Below, piece after piece: positions 38,211 to 46,634 of a DNA stretch of 64,000 nt. A program made the position numbers and the translations under genes. Origin of the DNA: Microthrix sp041394405 (GTDB lineage Bacteria; Actinomycetota; Acidimicrobiia; Acidimicrobiales; Microtrichaceae); assembly GCA_041394405.1 (NCBI GenBank), contig JAWKIF010000006.1:992001-1056000 (forward strand), written 5' to 3'. Position 1 is the first letter of the stretch. Each line of letters begins with the position of its first letter. The notes beneath the pieces were generated by a model. The model was not told the origin of the DNA and made no database searches. It saw only the letters and a program-made list of their open reading frames with translations.

Positions 38211-38444
38211 TCAGCGGGTGACGAGTCGATCGGCCTCGAGGCGCCCGCCGTTGCGGGGCACGACCACGAAGGTCACCTCGGTGCCGGGGGCCACCTCCCG
38301 CGTTCCGTCCACCAGCGCGGTGCACTGAAACGGCCACGTTCGACCGGCGGCGTCGACCACCTCGCCCAGGCAGGAGTGGGTGTCGAAGCGCTCCACGGTG
38401 CCGAGCAGCGGCCCCGTGGGGGCGAACGGGGAGCCGGATTCCAC
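38211..38444 (-). CDS. Small cold-shock-domain-like protein
   Basis: 77 residues. The pattern GTVERFDTHSCLGEVVDAAGR, WPFQCTALVDGTREVAPGTEVTFVV and GRLEADRL matches actinobacterial proteins with a divergent cold-shock (OB-fold) domain. The canonical RNP motifs KGFGFI and VFVH are not kept: the second position reads WPFQCTA, where CspA-like proteins have VFVHFSA. Nucleic acid binding is possible but not shown. It is immediately downstream (one base) of the DUF1844-like gene and probably co-transcribed with it. Confidence 0.72.
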   Translation of the reverse strand: MESGSPFAPTGPLLGTVERFDTHSCLGEVVDAAGRTWPFQCTALVDGTREVAPGTEVTFVVVPRNGGRLEADRLVTR

Positions 38445-39086
38445 CTACTGGTCCCCGTCCGGGTCGGCCCCGCCATCCGAGCCGGGCTTGCCCTCCGAGC
38501 CGCCCTCGGCTGGAGCGGCGTCGCTCGCGCCGTTTCCCGAGGGTTCGCCCGGGTCCGGCGCACCGTTGGTGGCGTGCTGGTCCTTCACCTGCACGAAGGC
38601 CATCTGAATCTGCTGCTGGGCCTGCGTGAGGACCGGGCCCGCCTCGCCCAACCGGTCGCCCACTCGCTCCAGCACGGCCCGCAGCGCATCGATGGCCAGG
38701 GCCGCATCGGCAAACCCGGGCGCCTCCTTGCTGAGGTGGATGGCGGCCAGCTCGTAGAACCCCATGAGGTGGTTGGCGATCACCTCGGCGGCCGGCGACT
38801 GGGCCAGCCGGGCCCGGGTCTCCACCATGTCGGCCACGGCGGCTTCGGCCTGCGCCCGTTCCTCGGGGCTCAGGGAGTCCAGGTCGATGCCCATGGCCTC
38901 CGCCTGAGCCCGCAGCTCGGTGGCCGAGAGCGGGCTGTCGTCGGCGCCGGCGGGGCCCGGCTCGCTGCTCTGCGATGCGGCTGACTGCGGACCGGAAGCC
39001 GGCCGCTCCGCCTCGGCAGCGGAGGCGGGGGGCGGGGTCTCCCGCTCGACGTTGCGCTCGCCATCGGGTGTCCAGAGGGTGGGCAT
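38445..39086 (-). CDS. DUF1844-like protein with low-complexity ends
   Basis: 213 residues starting MPTLWTPDGERNV, with GGGAGA just before the ATG; an ATG 26 codons earlier has no support. Residues 28-65 are Pro/Ala/Ser-rich. The central helical part (SPAAEVIANHLMGFYELAAIHLS, AALAIDALRAVLERVGDRLGEAG, IQMAFVQVKD) resembles DUF1844, a small helical family of unknown function common near translation genes. The C-terminus is Gly/Asp-rich and disordered. It is divergent from infC, with the repeat pair and the infC leader between them. Confidence 0.65.
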   Translation of the reverse strand: MPTLWTPDGERNVERETPPPASAAEAERPASGPQSAASQSSEPGPAGADDSPLSATELRAQAEAMGIDLDSLSPEERAQAEAAVADMVETRARLAQSPAAEVIANHLMGFYELAAIHLSKEAPGFADAALAIDALRAVLERVGDRLGEAGPVLTQAQQQIQMAFVQVKDQHATNGAPDPGEPSGNGASDAAPAEGGSEGKPGSDGGADPDGDQ

Positions 39087-39229
39087 GGTGGTCTCCCGGT
39101 CGTCGTTGGCTCGTGTTCCGGGGTTGGATCGAGCCGGGTCGGTCGTGTGGTGCCCGTGTGGCATCCCAGCGCAGGTGCGCTTCCCGGCGACGCTACGCCG
39201 TGGGACGTCGCGCCGTCAGACCGAGATTG

Positions 39230-39353
39230 AAGTGGGGACTGATTCCGGGGTCAGGGGCCCACCAGGTGTCCCCAGTTCGGGTGGCGCTGCGAAGTGGGGA
39301 TTGATTCCGGGGTCAGGGGCCTACCAGGTGTCCCCAGTTCGGGTGGCGCTGCG
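39230..39353. repeat. Tandem pair of 62-base hairpin repeats (site 2)
   Basis: Two near-identical copies begin at 39230 and 39292 (62-base period). Each runs AAGTGGGGA, TTCCGGGGTCAGGGGCC, then ACCAGGTGTCCCCAGTTCGGG and GGCGCTGCG. Read on the other strand, a unit aligns with the units at 16054-16172 (GGGGACA, CTGGTGGG, CCGGAAT and AGTCCCC in the same order), so the two sites are related and inverted relative to each other. Confidence 0.75.
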
Positions 39354-39386
39354 AGCCTCGGGGTGGTTGGTGGTGCAGCCGTGCTG

Positions 39387-39392
39387 TAGGGT
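39387..39392 (+). promoter_or_regulatory. Putative -10 hexamer of the infC operon
   Basis: TAGGGT, about 265 bases before the infC start. It would give a leader near 260 bases. A possible -35 (TTGGTG at 39367) has short spacing, so confidence is low. Confidence 0.35.
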
Positions 39393-39452
39393 GCAGTCCC
39401 TCACTACAGGAAGCGGGGCCTGCCCCCACCTGGGAAGCGCTTGAGCTGCCCG

Positions 39453-39483
39453 GGTCGATCCAACGGAACTCGACCTTGTCGAG
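39453..39483 (+). promoter_or_regulatory. Mutually exclusive hairpins in the infC leader
   Basis: GGTCGA (39453-39458) can pair with TCGACC (39470-39475). Alternatively CTCGAC (39469-39474) pairs with GTCGAG (39478-39483) around a CTT loop. The two stems share bases 39470-39474, so only one can form. Another stem, CCCGT/ACGGG, lies at 39581-39593. The set could form an attenuator; function is not shown. Confidence 0.35.
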
Positions 39484-39657
39484 CCCGGCGGCGCGGTTTC
39501 TTGTGTTCGCGCCCGGTGCTCCGAGGTTTCCCCGGTCCGGTAGCGAATCGCTCCGCCCAGTGCGGGACCGAGTGGAGGGGCCCGTTTCACGGGTTCACGC
39601 AGACAGCCGCAGAACCACACCTACGAAAGGACGTGTGTTGTTGAGGAGTGATCGGTC

Positions 39658-40410
39658 ATAGCACCGCCAGCCGACGAACCACGGATCAACGATCGGATAC
39701 GAGCCCGCGAGGTGCGGGTGATCGATCCCGACGGAGAGCAGTTGGGCATCCGCCCGCTTCCCGAGGCCCTTGGCCTCGCCCGCAACCTCGATCTCGACCT
39801 GGTGGAGGTGGCCGACAAGGCCAACCCACCGGTGGTCCGCATCATGGACTACCGCAAGTTCAAGTACGAGGAACAGCAACGGGCCAAGGAATCCCGGAAG
39901 AAGTCGACCAACATCGTGGTCAAGGAGATGAAGTACCGGCCCAAGATCGGCGTCGGCGACTTCTCCACCAAGACCCGCAAGGTCACCGAGTTTCTGGAAG
40001 AGGGCCACAAGGTCAAGGTCACGATCATGTTCCGGGGCCGCGAGATGCAGCATCCCGAGCAGGGCATGAAGATCCTGAACCGCATCGCCGAGCAGGTGAA
40101 GAACCTGGCACGGGTGGAGAATCCGCCCCGGCAGGATGGCCGCAACATGACCATGGTGCTGGGCCCCGACAAGAAGGCCCAGGCCGCGTACGCCGCAGAG
40201 CTGAAGAAGGCCGAAGCCGAGGCCGCAGCCGCCGCAGCGGCCCAGGCCGAGGTTGCCGCACCGGCCACGACCGCATCAGAGGGCGATGCCGGCACCGACG
40301 GTGCCGAGGCTCCGGCCGAGGCGGCGCAGCCGACACCTGACCCATCAGAGGCATCCGCCGAGGCCACCCAGGCCGAGGAGCCGGTCGTCTCCGCCACCAC
40401 CGAGGCCTGA
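39658..40410 (+). CDS. infC: Translation initiation factor IF-3, probable ATA start
   Basis: 250 residues if translation starts at ATA (39658). The conserved N-terminus (PRINDRIRAREVRVIDPDGEQLG) extends upstream of the first ATG/GTG at 39712, and a stop (TGA, 39649) lies just before, leaving ATA as the only plausible start; GAGGAG (39643-39648) is nine bases upstream. Rare infC starts (AUU, AUC, AUA) let IF-3 repress its own translation in other bacteria. The N domain, linker and C domain (KVKVTIMFRGREMQHPEQG) are complete. The last 75 residues are an Ala/Glu-rich tail, common in actinobacterial IF-3. Confidence 0.9.
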   Translation: MAPPADEPRINDRIRAREVRVIDPDGEQLGIRPLPEALGLARNLDLDLVEVADKANPPVVRIMDYRKFKYEEQQRAKESRKKSTNIVVKEMKYRPKIGVGDFSTKTRKVTEFLEEGHKVKVTIMFRGREMQHPEQGMKILNRIAEQVKNLARVENPPRQDGRNMTMVLGPDKKAQAAYAAELKKAEAEAAAAAAAQAEVAAPATTASEGDAGTDGAEAPAEAAQPTPDPSEASAEATQAEEPVVSATTEA

Positions 40411-40502
40411 CCCCCGCTGCGGGCCACCGCAGCCAACGACATCCATCATCTCGCCCGAGTCCGGGCGCCAGTCACCGGCCCCCGCCGGGAGGAGAGACCG
40501 CC

Positions 40503-40700
40503 ATGCCGAAGATGAAGACCCACCGAGGGGCAAAGGCCCGCTTCAAGGTCACGGGTTCGGGCAAGCTCATGCGTCGACACCGCAACAAGAACCACCTCCT
40601 GCAGAAGAAGTCCTCTGCCCGCAAGCGCCGCCTGGGGCGCGAGGCCGAGGTCACGGGTGGCGACCGCGACAAGGCCCTGCGCATGTTGGCCAAGCGCTAG
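40503..40700 (+). CDS. rpmI: 50S ribosomal protein L35
   Basis: 65 residues, full length. Family pattern PKMKTHRGAKARFKVTGSGKL, then RRHRNKNHLLQKKS and the KRRLG segment. A strong GGAGGAGA ribosome site precedes the ATG. It is in the standard infC-rpmI-rplT order. Confidence 0.97.
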   Translation: MPKMKTHRGAKARFKVTGSGKLMRRHRNKNHLLQKKSSARKRRLGREAEVTGGDRDKALRMLAKR

Positions 40701-40792
40701 GACGCGCTGCCGACATCTGGCCGATCGACGGCCAGACCCTGCCCTGCCCCCACACCAGTTCAGCCGAACGAACGAAGACAAGGAGCCCCGTC

Positions 40793-41170
40793 ATGGCCCG
40801 TGTGAAGCGAAGTGTCCATGCCCGCAAGAAGCGCCGCACCGTCATGGAGCGCGCGAAGGGCCACTACGGCAATCGCAGCCGTACCTTCAAGTCCGCCAAC
40901 GAGTCGGTCATGCACGCCGGCCAGTACGCCTACCGCGACCGCCGGGCCCGCAAGGGCGAGTTCCGCAAGTTGTGGATCCAGCGGATCAACGCCGGTTGCC
41001 GTGCCGAGGGCATGAGCTACAGCCGCTTCATCGCCGGGCTGAAGGCAGCTGAGGTGACGGTGGACCGCAAGGTGCTGGCCGATCTTGCCGTGAACGAGCC
41101 GGCAGCGTTTGCCGCCCTGGTGGCCGTGGCCCGCGATGCCGCCGGCCAGATCGAGGAAGCTGCGTCCTGA
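40793..41170 (+). CDS. rplT: 50S ribosomal protein L20
   Basis: 125 residues. It binds 23S rRNA early in 50S assembly. Motifs: MARVKRSVHARKKRR, KGHYGNRSRTFKSANESVMHAGQYAYRDRR and FRKLWIQRINA. AAGGAG lies eight bases before the ATG. L20 represses its own operon in several bacteria, so the long infC leader may be a target. Confidence 0.97.
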   Translation: MARVKRSVHARKKRRTVMERAKGHYGNRSRTFKSANESVMHAGQYAYRDRRARKGEFRKLWIQRINAGCRAEGMSYSRFIAGLKAAEVTVDRKVLADLAVNEPAAFAALVAVARDAAGQIEEAAS

Positions 41171-41205
41171 AGCGGTCGCCCCTGGAACCCCAGCGGGCCG
41201 CCGAG

Positions 41206-42015
41206 GTGCGGACCATCGGGGCCAAGCATCCCCATATCACCGAGCTGCGGCGCCTTCTTCGGCGCCGCAGTTCGCGTCGGAGCGCCGGGGTGGTGGCCGT
41301 CGAGGGCACCAAGGTGCTGGCCGAGCTGCTTGAGCACGGCCCCCCACCGCAGCGGCTGATCTACGACCTCCGTGCGGCAGCCGGCGAGGCCGTGGGCGAC
41401 CTGGTGGTGGCGGCCGACCGACAGGGCGTTCCCCTCGAGGCGGTCTCGCCAGGGGTGCTCGATCGATTGTTGGACGCGGACACCTCCCAGGGGGTCGTGG
41501 GGCTGGTCGACCGCCCCGCGGCCGATCCCGCCTCGCTCCTTGATGGCCATGCGGGCGGCGTGCCGCTGCTGATCGGCGCGGGCGTGCAGGACCCCGGCAA
41601 CGTGGGCACGCTCGTTCGAATCGCTGCGGCAGCCGGCGGCCCCGGCCTCCTCGTCGACCTCAATTCGGCCGACCCGTGGGCCCCCAAGGCGCTGAGGGCC
41701 TCAGCCGGCTGGGCGCTTCGGCACCCGGTGGCGGAGATCGACGACGCTGCCTCGGCGGTGAACCGGCTGGTGGAGGGCGGAACCATGGTGGTGGCGGCGG
41801 CACCGGGCGGAGTGCCGCCGGAGGAGATCGACTGGTCCGGTCGCACCGCGCTGGTGCTGGGGTCCGAGGGCCAGGGGGTGCCGTCGTCGGTTGTGGCCGG
41901 TTGTTCCCAGCGCGTCAGCATCCCCATGGCCTCGGGCGTGGAGTCGCTGAACGTGGCCGTCGCCGGCGCAGTGGTTGCCTTCGAGGCCGCCCGCCAGGCC
42001 CGGATTCTCTCGTGA
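41206..42015 (+). CDS. SpoU (TrmH) family RNA 2'-O-methyltransferase
   Basis: 269 residues from a GTG. N-terminal L30e-like substrate domain (VVAVEGTKVLAELLE) and C-terminal SPOUT knot. All three SPOUT motifs are seen: GAGVQDPGNVGTLVRIAAA, LVLGSEGQGVP and IPMASGVESLNVAVAGAVVAFE. It probably 2'-O-methylates 23S rRNA or a tRNA; the target is not readable. Its place between rplT and pheS is the usual actinobacterial and firmicute order. Confidence 0.92.
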   Translation: MRTIGAKHPHITELRRLLRRRSSRRSAGVVAVEGTKVLAELLEHGPPPQRLIYDLRAAAGEAVGDLVVAADRQGVPLEAVSPGVLDRLLDADTSQGVVGLVDRPAADPASLLDGHAGGVPLLIGAGVQDPGNVGTLVRIAAAAGGPGLLVDLNSADPWAPKALRASAGWALRHPVAEIDDAASAVNRLVEGGTMVVAAAPGGVPPEEIDWSGRTALVLGSEGQGVPSSVVAGCSQRVSIPMASGVESLNVAVAGAVVAFEAARQARILS

Positions 42016-42100
42016 CGGCATGCCCCGTCGCCTCCGGCGGCGCAACCGGGGAGACGAGAAGAAATTCGGCCGGCGGGCCGGCAGCCGCGATGATGTTGCC

Positions 42101-43114
42101 ATGAGCGTCGAGGCCACACGGATCATGGAGGCGGGCCACTCTGCGGTGCTGGGAGCGGCCACGGTTGCCGAGCTGGCCGAGGTGGAGATCCACCTGTTGG
42201 GCAAGAAGTCGGAGCTGTCGCAGGCCCGCCGCTCGTTGGGTGCGATGGACCCGGAGCGACGACGCGAGGCGGGTGCGGCGCTGAATGCAGCCAAGGAGGC
42301 GCTGCTGCGGGCCATCGAGTCGCGCAAGGCCGAGCTGGCCGCTGCGGAGCAGCGGGAGCGCCTGCAGGCCGAGGCGCTCGACCTCACCCGTTTCGTCGAA
42401 CCGGTCAGCCGGGGCCACGTGCATCCGGTGACCGCCACGCGGGAACGCCTGGAGGACATCTTCGTCGGCCTGGGCTTCGAGGTGGCTGAGGGCCCCGACC
42501 TGGAGACCGACTGGTTCAACTTCGAGGCGCTCAACATTCCTGCGCACCATCCGGCGCGAGGCATGCACGATACGTTCCACCTCGACGTCGGTGAACCGGG
42601 TGACTACGTGCTTCGCACCCACACCAGCCCCGTGCAGATCCGGCACATGCGCGCCGTGGCCGCAGAGCGCGGCGGACCCCCCATCTATGCGGTCATGCCC
42701 GGCCGGGTGTACCGCAACGAGCGCACCGACGCCACCCACCTGGCTGCCCTCAACCAGCTGGAGGGGCTGGTGGTGGACCGCCACATCACGCTGGGCCACC
42801 TGGCCGGCACGATCGACGCGTTCATCAAGGCCTACTTCGGCACCGAGTTCGAGACGCGCTTTCGTCCCAGCTACTTCCCCTTCACCGAGCCGTCCGCCGA
42901 GGTGGACATGCGGGTGCCGGGCGGCGCGTGGCTGGAGATCGGCGGGTGCGGCATGGTGCATCCCACGGTATTGCGAAACGGCGGCATCGACCCCGAGGAG
43001 TGGGCCGGGTTCGCCTTCGGCTTCGGCATCGACCGGCTGGCCAAGATGCGCCACGACGTCTCCGACATTCGCGAATTCGAGCGCAACGACATCCGCTTCC
43101 TCTCGCAGTTCTGA
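42101..43114 (+). CDS. pheS: Phenylalanine--tRNA ligase, alpha subunit
   Basis: 337 residues. It forms the catalytic half of the heterotetramer. The N-terminal coiled-coil (ARRSLGAMDPERRREAGAALNAAKE) binds tRNA-Phe. Class II motifs: HPVTATRERLEDIF-like start, GMHDTFHL, FRPSYFPFTEPSAEVD and the motif 3 region GFAFGFGIDRLAKMRHDVSDIRE. The ATG at 42101 fits the family N-terminus; no strong ribosome site is seen. pheT follows after 93 bases. Confidence 0.95.
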   Translation: MSVEATRIMEAGHSAVLGAATVAELAEVEIHLLGKKSELSQARRSLGAMDPERRREAGAALNAAKEALLRAIESRKAELAAAEQRERLQAEALDLTRFVEPVSRGHVHPVTATRERLEDIFVGLGFEVAEGPDLETDWFNFEALNIPAHHPARGMHDTFHLDVGEPGDYVLRTHTSPVQIRHMRAVAAERGGPPIYAVMPGRVYRNERTDATHLAALNQLEGLVVDRHITLGHLAGTIDAFIKAYFGTEFETRFRPSYFPFTEPSAEVDMRVPGGAWLEIGGCGMVHPTVLRNGGIDPEEWAGFAFGFGIDRLAKMRHDVSDIREFERNDIRFLSQF

Positions 43115-43207
43115 GCGTACCCCCCCGGCCGTTCCCGACTGACGCCGCAGCGCACCCGACACCATTCGCCCCGCTACCCGACTGGCAGCCTGCCCAACTG
43201 GAGCACT

Positions 43208-45625
43208 ATGAGAGTTGTCCTCAGCTGGTTGAACGAGTTCGCCGAGTTGCCCGACGACCCGGCGCGCATCGCCGAGGCGTGCGGTGCTCTGGGGTTGTCG
43301 GTCGAGTCCGTCGAGACCGTCGGTTCGAGCCTCGACGGTGTCGTGGTGGCCAAGGTGCTCGACGTGCGCGCACATCCCGGCGCCGACCGCATCCGCCTGG
43401 TGGATGTCGACGCCGGGGACGGTCGGCCGCTGCAGATCGCCTGCGGGGCGTCCAACCTGGAGGTGGGCATCCTGGTGCCGCTGGCCACCATCGGCACGGT
43501 CATGCCTGACGGCATGGAGATCGCCCGGCGCAAGATGCGGGGCGAATGGTCCAACGGCATGCTGAGCTCGGCCAAGGAGCTGGGCCTGGGTGATGATCAC
43601 GAGGGCATCCTGCACCTCAGCGGCGACCTTCCGCTGGGCGCCGCCGTCGGTCAGGCCCTAGGAGTGAGCGCCGAGACCGTCATCGAGCTGGAGGTGGAGG
43701 CCAACCGGCCGGACGCGCTCTCGATCGCCGGAGTGGCTCGCGACCTGGCGGCGTACTTCGGGGTGCCGTTCTCGATTCCCCACCCCCGGGTGCCCACGTC
43801 CGGGGTCGATGCCTCGCAGCTGGCCTCCGTGCACGTCGCCGACACGCAGCTGTGCGGCCGATTCGTGGCCTGCGTGCTGTCGGGCATCGACCCGGCTGCG
43901 GCGGCTCCCCGGTGGATGACCCAACGGCTCGTTGCGGCCGGCATGAGGCCGATCTCGGCGGTGGTGGACGTGTCCAACTACGTGATGCTGGAGCTGGGGC
44001 AACCCAGCCACACTTACGACCTGGCCAAGCTGCCCGAAGGCAAGCTGGTGGTGCGCGACGGCGTCGACGGAGAGACCGTCCAGACCCTCGATGGCGCAAC
44101 CCGCACCCTCAGCGCCGGCGACGGCGTGATCGCCGATGCCACCAACGCGCCGGTCGGCATCGCCGGGGTGATGGGCGGGGCCTCCACCGAGATCTCCGAC
44201 ACCACCACCGACGTCCTGTTGGAGCTGGCGTGGTGGCGGCCCGAACGCATCCAGGTGACCACGGACCGCCTCAACCTCCACTCGGAGGCCGGTACACGCT
44301 TTCGCAGGGGTGCCGACGTGGCCATGCCGCCGCTGGCCGCGGCCCGGGCGGCCCAGCTGCTGGTGGAGATCGCCGGGGCCCAGTTGCACCCGGGCATCAT
44401 CGACGAGGAGGGCGGGGCGCCCACACCGGCGGTGCTTTCGTTGCGGACCGCCCAGGTCAACCGCATCACGGGCGGCTCGCTCACCACGGCCCAGGTGGCG
44501 GCCCACCTCGAGTCCATTGGATTCGTGGCGGCCCCGCCAGCCGTCGGGGCGAGCGGCGAGGATCTGGCCGTCACCGTGCCGACATGGCGTCCCGATGTCG
44601 TCGAGGAGATCAACCTGATCGAGGAGGTGGCTCGCCTGGAGGGCTACAACACCTTTCCCCGGCACACGGTGTCGTCGCCCTTCGTTGGGTCGCTGAGCCC
44701 GACCCAGGCCGACACCCGCCTGCTGCGCCGGACGCTGGTGGGGCGCGGCTTCACCGAAGTGGCGCCCCTGCCGTTCATCTCCGAGGAATCGCTGGCCCGC
44801 TACCAGCTGGAGGAGGTGGGGGCCCCCGGCCTGCTCAACCCCCTGGTGGCCGAGCAGGCGGTGCTGCGCCCAAGCCTGCTGCCGGGATTGGTGGAGACCC
44901 TGGCCGCCAACGCCCGCACCCGTTCGACCGGCCTTCACCTCTACGAGATGGGAACCGTGTTCCCGGGCCGTTCGATGGTGGAGGACCCGCTCAGCGCCGA
45001 CACGGTGCTGGATGGTGAGCGAACCGACCTGGGTGTGGTGCTCGGCGGTGCGGAGGCGCCCGAGGCCGTCGAGCTGCTGGGGGTGCTGCTCGACGCCCTG
45101 GGCTTCGCTGCGCCCGACCTGGACCAGGACTTCGCCCCCCTGCCCGGCCTGCATCCCACCCGATCGGCGGCCGTGCTGGTGCGAGGCGCCGGGGCGTCAC
45201 CTCACCCGATCGGCGAGGTGGGCGAGGTCGACCCGACGGTGCTCGAGGCCGCCGGAGTGGCCGAGCGGGTGGGCTGGTTGCGCCTCGACCTCCACGCGCT
45301 GCTGGCCATCCCGCACCCACCTGCCCGGGCACGGCCGGTCAGCCGCTACCCGGCAGCCGTGATGGACCTGGCGTTCGTGATGGACGCCGAGGTTCCCGCA
45401 GCACGCCTGCGGTCGGCGCTGACCGAGGCCGGGGGCGACCTGCTGGAGCGCCTCGAGCTCTTCGACGAGTTCCGTGGCGACGCCGTGGGGGCGCAGCAGA
45501 AGTCGCTGGCGTTCTCGGTCGTGCTTCGGGCGCCCGATCGCACGTTGGCCGACGACGAGGTGACCGCTGCCCGTGCGGCCCTGGTGGCCGGTGCGCAACG
45601 GCTGGGCGCCACCCTGCGCTCGTAG
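43208..45625 (+). CDS. pheT: Phenylalanine--tRNA ligase, beta subunit
   Basis: 805 residues, full length. Starts MRVVLSWLNEF. Domains in order: tRNA-binding EMAP-like domain (about 40-150; GADRIRLVDVDAGDG), B3/B4 editing domain (RPDALSIAGVARDLAAYFG; MRPISAVVDVSNYVMLELGQP), B5 (about 400-480), a catalytic-like core, and the C-terminal anticodon-binding FDX-ACB domain from about 710 (RYPAAVMDLAFVMD). It partners PheS. It ends the infC-pheT block and converges on the minus-strand accessory operon. Confidence 0.96.
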   Translation: MRVVLSWLNEFAELPDDPARIAEACGALGLSVESVETVGSSLDGVVVAKVLDVRAHPGADRIRLVDVDAGDGRPLQIACGASNLEVGILVPLATIGTVMPDGMEIARRKMRGEWSNGMLSSAKELGLGDDHEGILHLSGDLPLGAAVGQALGVSAETVIELEVEANRPDALSIAGVARDLAAYFGVPFSIPHPRVPTSGVDASQLASVHVADTQLCGRFVACVLSGIDPAAAAPRWMTQRLVAAGMRPISAVVDVSNYVMLELGQPSHTYDLAKLPEGKLVVRDGVDGETVQTLDGATRTLSAGDGVIADATNAPVGIAGVMGGASTEISDTTTDVLLELAWWRPERIQVTTDRLNLHSEAGTRFRRGADVAMPPLAAARAAQLLVEIAGAQLHPGIIDEEGGAPTPAVLSLRTAQVNRITGGSLTTAQVAAHLESIGFVAAPPAVGASGEDLAVTVPTWRPDVVEEINLIEEVARLEGYNTFPRHTVSSPFVGSLSPTQADTRLLRRTLVGRGFTEVAPLPFISEESLARYQLEEVGAPGLLNPLVAEQAVLRPSLLPGLVETLAANARTRSTGLHLYEMGTVFPGRSMVEDPLSADTVLDGERTDLGVVLGGAEAPEAVELLGVLLDALGFAAPDLDQDFAPLPGLHPTRSAAVLVRGAGASPHPIGEVGEVDPTVLEAAGVAERVGWLRLDLHALLAIPHPPARARPVSRYPAAVMDLAFVMDAEVPAARLRSALTEAGGDLLERLELFDEFRGDAVGAQQKSLAFSVVLRAPDRTLADDEVTAARAALVAGAQRLGATLRS

Positions 45626-45670
45626 CACGACGTCGCCCGGGGAGTTTGCCGGCGGTTGGAGGCGCGCTGC

Positions 45671-46036
45671 CTAGGCCTTCTTGCGTTCCTGGGTGCGCTT
45701 GTAGCGGCGCACTGCGCCGAAGGCGGCCAGGTTCAGCAAGTGTGCGACGCCCGCGATCAACAACAACAACGCAACCCGGGAAATCAGCACGCGGATGGAC
45801 GCGGCGCTGCCGTCGGGCGCCGGCAGGGCCACCATGAACAGGGCCATCGCCATGGTCACCAGTGCCCCGGCCGCCAGCAACATGTTGTTGATGTTGGTGG
45901 CGGTGTCCTCGTCGAAGACGTCCTCCAGGTAGGTCTGCCCGCTGGCCCGCATCAAGGGGCCAAGGAATGCGATGAGCGCCAGGGCCACCCCGCCGTAGAC
46001 AAACGTCGGCACCAGGATGGTGCTGAGATCGTTCAC
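45671..46036 (-). CDS. Small multi-pass membrane protein, paralogue 1
   Basis: 121 residues from a GTG, with about three hydrophobic segments (about 8-26, 50-70, 83-105) and a basic C-terminus. Not recognised. It is clearly paralogous to its neighbour at 46089: both have an LxDxxD-type stretch (GQTYLEDVFDEDTATNINNM here), then a membrane helix, a short loop and a helix followed by VAHLLNLAAFGAV. It is the last gene of the seven-gene minus-strand run led by the TasA-like and SipW-like genes. Confidence 0.7.
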   Translation of the reverse strand: MNDLSTILVPTFVYGGVALALIAFLGPLMRASGQTYLEDVFDEDTATNINNMLLAAGALVTMAMALFMVALPAPDGSAASIRVLISRVALLLLIAGVAHLLNLAAFGAVRRYKRTQERKKA

Positions 46037-46088
46037 GGGGCCGAACCCATCATGGTCGGCGTGGCGGGGACGCCATGGCAGCGAGGGT

Positions 46089-46469
46089 TCATGGCTGTGG
46101 CACTCCGGCCTCGGCGTCCTCGGCCCGTTCCTTGCTGATGCGCTGGGCCAACAGGTAGTAGGCGCCCAGGTTCACGGCATAGACCACGCCCAGCAACAGC
46201 AACAGGGTGGCGATCCGCAGCACCAGGGCACGCACCATCCCCGCCGGGTCCGAGGGCGAGCCGATTCCGGAGATGAACAGTGCGAGCGACATGGTGATGA
46301 GCGACAGCCCGGTGACCAGCATTCGATTCACGGCGTGGGCCCGATCGTCGTCGGCAAAGATCTCCTCCAGGTACTCCTGGCCCGCCCGCTGCCACTGGGG
46401 CACGACCATGACGATGAGCACGACGGCGATCACCAGGTAGATCCACGTGGTCACGACGTTCACGGTCAC
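46089..46469 (-). CDS. Small multi-pass membrane protein, paralogue 2
   Basis: 126 residues from a GTG preceded by GAAGGA; an ATG 12 codons upstream is possible. About three membrane segments. The region GQEYLEEIFADDDRAHAVNRM and the end VVYAVNLGAYYLL align with paralogue 1. Function unknown; the acidic YLE(D/E)(V/I)F segment between helix 1 and 2 is conserved between the two copies and may be a functional loop. The gap of 165 bases to the TasA-like gene upstream leaves room for a separate promoter. Confidence 0.7.
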   Translation of the reverse strand: MTVNVVTTWIYLVIAVVLIVMVVPQWQRAGQEYLEEIFADDDRAHAVNRMLVTGLSLITMSLALFISGIGSPSDPAGMVRALVLRIATLLLLLGVVYAVNLGAYYLLAQRISKERAEDAEAGVPQP

Positions 46470-46634
46470 GGACGGTCCTTCCGAGCCCGAGACTCCCGGG
46501 CCCATGGCTCAACGCGAACCCGCGCTACGCCCGGCCCGATGCTAGGTGAAGCGGATCACCCGAGAAAGCGCCCGCAACGGGCCATGGGGAGGAGCCTGAC
46601 GGCGCTGAGGACACCGGAGGGGCCCCGCCCGTGC

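Larger units (their letters stand above)
39087..39657. other. 571-base intergenic region: repeat pair, infC promoter and long leader
   Basis: No convincing gene. It holds, from left to right, the start-side sequence of the minus-strand DUF1844-like gene, the second 62-base repeat pair (39230-39353), a TAGGGT hexamer (39387), and about 260 bases of likely infC leader with several hairpins. Short open frames here show no family resemblance and overlap the structured leader. Confidence 0.6.

Noticed and set aside
39441..39644. A 67-residue frame in the infC leader as a leader peptide
   Set aside because: No ribosome site, no run of regulatory codons, and it overlaps the structured leader; Cys/Arg-rich composition looks random.
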